Shown in pieces: positions 5,821 through 7,043 of a stretch of 7,043 nt of DNA. Made by a program: the position numbers and the translations under genes. Under the pieces are notes generated by a model that searched no databases, was not told where the DNA came from, and saw only the letters and a program-made list of their open reading frames with translations. Origin of the DNA: SAR202 cluster bacterium (lineage in GTDB: Bacteria; Chloroflexota; Dehalococcoidia; UBA3495); the NCBI GenBank assembly GCA_009392075.1, contig VFHG01000199.1, forward strand, positions 1 through 7,043, read 5' to 3'. How positions within the stretch are numbered: position 1 is the stretch's first letter; every line of letters starts with the position of its first letter.

Positions 5821-5856
5821 GTGGCCGAGGGTCCCTCCCCTTCGGCCACGTTTTTT
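5695..5856 (+). ncRNA. Candidate structured non-coding RNA ending at the orphan terminator
   Basis: GCCTGGCC (5695-5702) can pair with GGCGCAGGC (5794-5802), eight pairs with one bulged G (5797), closing a region with four possible hairpins. These are TGAT/GTCA (5703-5706 with 5713-5716), AACGC/GCGTT (5719-5723 with 5727-5731), GCGG/CCGC (5737-5740 with 5746-5749, extendable by T5736-A5750) and AAAGC/GCTTT (5756-5760 with 5774-5778). The strong terminator at 5821-5856 would set the 3' end. The 5' end is uncertain: I see no convincing promoter, and the transcript could begin upstream and include the large inverted repeat. The family is unknown to me, and folding by eye can overstate structure. 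Confidence 0.4.
5821..5856 (+). terminator. Strong orphan intrinsic terminator
   Basis: GTGGCCGAGGG (5821-5831) pairs with CCTTCGGCCAC (5839-5849) over eleven pairs including one G-T. The seven-base loop is TCCCTCC. One G and six T residues (5851-5856) follow. On the opposite strand the stem is followed by A residues, so it works only for rightward transcription. No protein gene ends nearby: the zinc-ribbon gene, 310 bases upstream, has its own terminator. Confidence 0.83.
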
Positions 5857-5907
5857 GCCCGTCTCTCTTCTTTTACCCCACTTACGTCAATCTACATCTC
5901 TACACAT

Positions 5908-5934
5908 TTGGCCGGTCATCCTCTGTGCTATTAT
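5908..5934 (+). promoter_or_regulatory. Possible extended -10 promoter for the CMD-family/aminotransferase pair
   Basis: TGC followed by TATTAT (5929-5934, five of six consensus bases) makes an extended -10 element. The best -35 is TTGGCC (5908-5913) with a short 15-base spacer. A start near 5941 would give a leader of about 75 bases before the ATG at 6017. The weak -35 keeps confidence low. Confidence 0.35.
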
Positions 5935-5956
5935 GGCGGCTCACGCTGGCCGCCAT
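5933..5956. repeat. Inverted repeat ATGGCGGC-N8-GCCGCCAT at the predicted transcript start
   Basis: Two perfect 8-base arms (5933-5940 and 5949-5956) flank 8 bases. The left arm overlaps the end of the -10 box, and the dyad covers the predicted start point. This is the usual place for a repressor operator; it could instead form a small hairpin at the 5' end of the transcript. No cognate regulator gene is in the window. Confidence 0.5.
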
Positions 5957-6016
5957 GGATTCGAGCGTGTTTTATCCCAAGCCGAACGTAGATATCAAGA
6001 CCACCGAGAGGTAACG

Positions 6017-6316
6017 ATGACACAGCCCGCATCTTGGCTAGACCTTATGGAGCAGGGCGCTCCAGAACTGATGAAAGTGGTGACTGGGACCAGGGAATCC
6101 ATCCTGCCCGACGGTGCGCTCTCAAACAAAACCAAGACCCTGATGACCATGCTCTGTGACGCCCTGTTGGGACATGACGGGGGCGTGACCACCATTGCCA
6201 ACCGTGCGCGGGCTGCAGGCGCGAGCGAAGAAGAGATCGCCGAGACGGTGGGGGTGGCATTCCTCATGGGCGGCCTGCCTGCCCTGGTCACTGGCTCCAA
6301 CGCATTCAAACATTAG
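6017..6316 (+). CDS. Carboxymuconolactone decarboxylase (CMD/AhpD-like) family protein lacking CxxC
   Basis: A 99-residue, all-helical-looking protein beginning MTQPASWLDLMEQGAPEL. The core KTLMTMLCDALLGHDGGVTTIANRARAAGASEEEIAETVGVAFLMGGLPAL (about 40-90) is split here into its parts: a first helix, a RARAAGAS turn at 63-70, and the EEEI...GG.PAL end that marks the CMD fold. In peroxidase-type members a CxxC and a histidine sit between the two helices; here that stretch reads GHDGGVTT, and the only cysteine is C47 in the preceding helix. AhpD-type thiol peroxidase chemistry is therefore unlikely, and the substrate is unknown. The ATG at 6017 is chosen because GAGAGG (6006-6011) lies five bases upstream. 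In-frame ATGs further upstream (5783, 5933) lack a ribosome site, and the added residues look non-coding. The aminotransferase gene follows 55 bases later with no terminator between, so the two probably share a transcript. Confidence 0.84.
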   Translation: MTQPASWLDLMEQGAPELMKVVTGTRESILPDGALSNKTKTLMTMLCDALLGHDGGVTTIANRARAAGASEEEIAETVGVAFLMGGLPALVTGSNAFKH

Positions 6317-6371
6317 CCCTAGCTAAATTTATCCGGGGCGTGACTATCTAGAAGATTCCGAGGTGCATGGA

Positions 6372-7043
6372 ATGGCACAGGCCGAACCCATAGTGTATTT
6401 CAACGGCGAACTGAAGCCAGAGTCTCAAGTGGGCATCTCCATCAGGGACCGTGGCTACCTCTACGGCGATGCGGTCTTCGACGCCGCCCGCACATTCAAT
6501 GGAACCCCATTCCGGCTTCCGGAGCACGTGCACCGCCTCTACGACTCCCTGCGCTACCTGCGCATCGACCCCGGCATGGCGCCTCCGGAGATGGAGGACT
6601 GGTCCCGTCAGGTGGTGGAGCACAATTTCAAGCTTCTCCCACCCGGCCAAGACATGTGGGTGATGCAGCGGATCAGCCGGGGAATAGAGCCCATCCTGCC
6701 CGGAGACGAAATGCGGGCCACGGTCTTGATCGAGACCCACCCCATTCCGTTTGCCCGCCGCGCCTCTTTGTACCGGGATGGGGCGTCGATCTTCACGCCT
6801 TCCGTGCCTAGGATCCCGCCACGTTTCATCAGCCCGCGGGCCAAGACCCACAACTACCTGAACCTGATACTGGGGGATTTGGAAGCCCAAGCCAGCGACC
6901 CTGACGCCTGGGCGGTGCTGTTGGACGAGGCCGGCAACCTGACTGAAGGCCGAGGCTCCAACATCTTCCTAATCAAAGACGGGACCGTCGCCACACCCAA
7001 GGGACAGTTTGTCCTGGAAGGCATTACCAGGGGCGTCCCCATG
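6372..7043 (+). CDS. PLP fold-type IV aminotransferase (branched-chain / D-amino-acid type), C-terminus beyond the window
   Basis: The first 224 residues of an expected 280-300 are present. Class IV aminotransferases move amino groups between branched-chain amino acids, D-amino acids or related substrates and 2-oxo acids; 4-amino-4-deoxychorismate lyase shares the fold. Visible motifs are VYFNGELKP (8-16), the DRGYLYGDAVFDAAR block (26-40), FRLPEHVHRL (47-56), the Schiff-base lysine K158 in SPRAKTHNYLN, LDEAGNLTEGRGSNIFLI (184-201) with E192 expected to pair with the pyridine nitrogen of PLP, and LEGITRG (215-221) near the edge. The start at 6372 is supported by GAGGTG (6360-6365) six bases upstream. 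A nearby ATG at 6367 is out of frame. The motifs do not decide between a branched-chain and a D-amino-acid enzyme. Pairing with the CMD-family gene does not reveal a pathway. Confidence 0.92.
   Translation, partial: MAQAEPIVYFNGELKPESQVGISIRDRGYLYGDAVFDAARTFNGTPFRLPEHVHRLYDSLRYLRIDPGMAPPEMEDWSRQVVEHNFKLLPPGQDMWVMQRISRGIEPILPGDEMRATVLIETHPIPFARRASLYRDGASIFTPSVPRIPPRFISPRAKTHNYLNLILGDLEAQASDPDAWAVLLDEAGNLTEGRGSNIFLIKDGTVATPKGQFVLEGITRGVPM

Noticed and set aside
5783..6016. Upstream in-frame starts (5783, 5933) for the CMD-family protein
   Set aside because: The longer frame would run through the intrinsic terminator and the candidate promoter, lacks ribosome sites, and gives low-complexity sequence. 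The 6017 start has GAGAGG at good spacing.
6348..6890. Long minus-strand frame of 180 codons opposite the aminotransferase
   Set aside because: It is antisense to a clear fold-type IV aminotransferase and has no recognisable motifs; a high-GC mirror frame.

Overview
The window looks like chromosomal DNA of a Chloroflexota bacterium, probably Dehalococcoidia or the SAR202 group. The main pointer is a 46-residue four-cysteine zinc-ribbon protein of the DUF5679 type, a family I associate mainly with Chloroflexota and some Actinobacteria. This taxonomic call is an inference from gene content and was not tested by a search.

Left part (1-5163, all minus strand): six tightly packed genes read from right to left. 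They are a histidine phosphatase, cobyric acid synthase (cobQ/cbiP), the bifunctional adenosylcobinamide kinase/guanylyltransferase (cobU), L-threonine kinase (pduX), a D-malate/tartrate-type beta-decarboxylating dehydrogenase, and the start of a Gfo/Idh/MocA oxidoreductase cut by the window edge. Gaps are 34, -1, 24, 28 and 28 bases, so one transcript is likely. The first four fit late cobamide (vitamin B12) synthesis. CobQ amidates the corrin ring, PduX makes the threonine phosphate precursor of the aminopropanol linker, CobU activates the linker end with GMP, and the phosphatase could be the alpha-ribazole phosphatase (CobC role). The last two genes have no established B12 role.

Middle (5164-6016): a divergent intergenic region carries two overlapping sigma70-type promoters facing right. 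They drive the small zinc-ribbon gene (5369-5509), whose stop codon lies in the loop of its own intrinsic terminator. About 500 bases without a convincing gene follow. This stretch holds a perfect 15-bp inverted repeat, a cluster of short hairpins enclosed by a possible long-range helix, and a strong orphan intrinsic terminator at 5821-5856. That arrangement suggests an unannotated non-coding RNA. A candidate promoter with a dyad lies just before the next gene.

Right part (6017-7043, plus strand): a short carboxymuconolactone-decarboxylase-family protein lacking the usual redox CxxC, then 55 bases later a PLP fold-type IV aminotransferase (branched-chain or D-amino-acid type) that runs off the window end. 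These two are probably co-transcribed.
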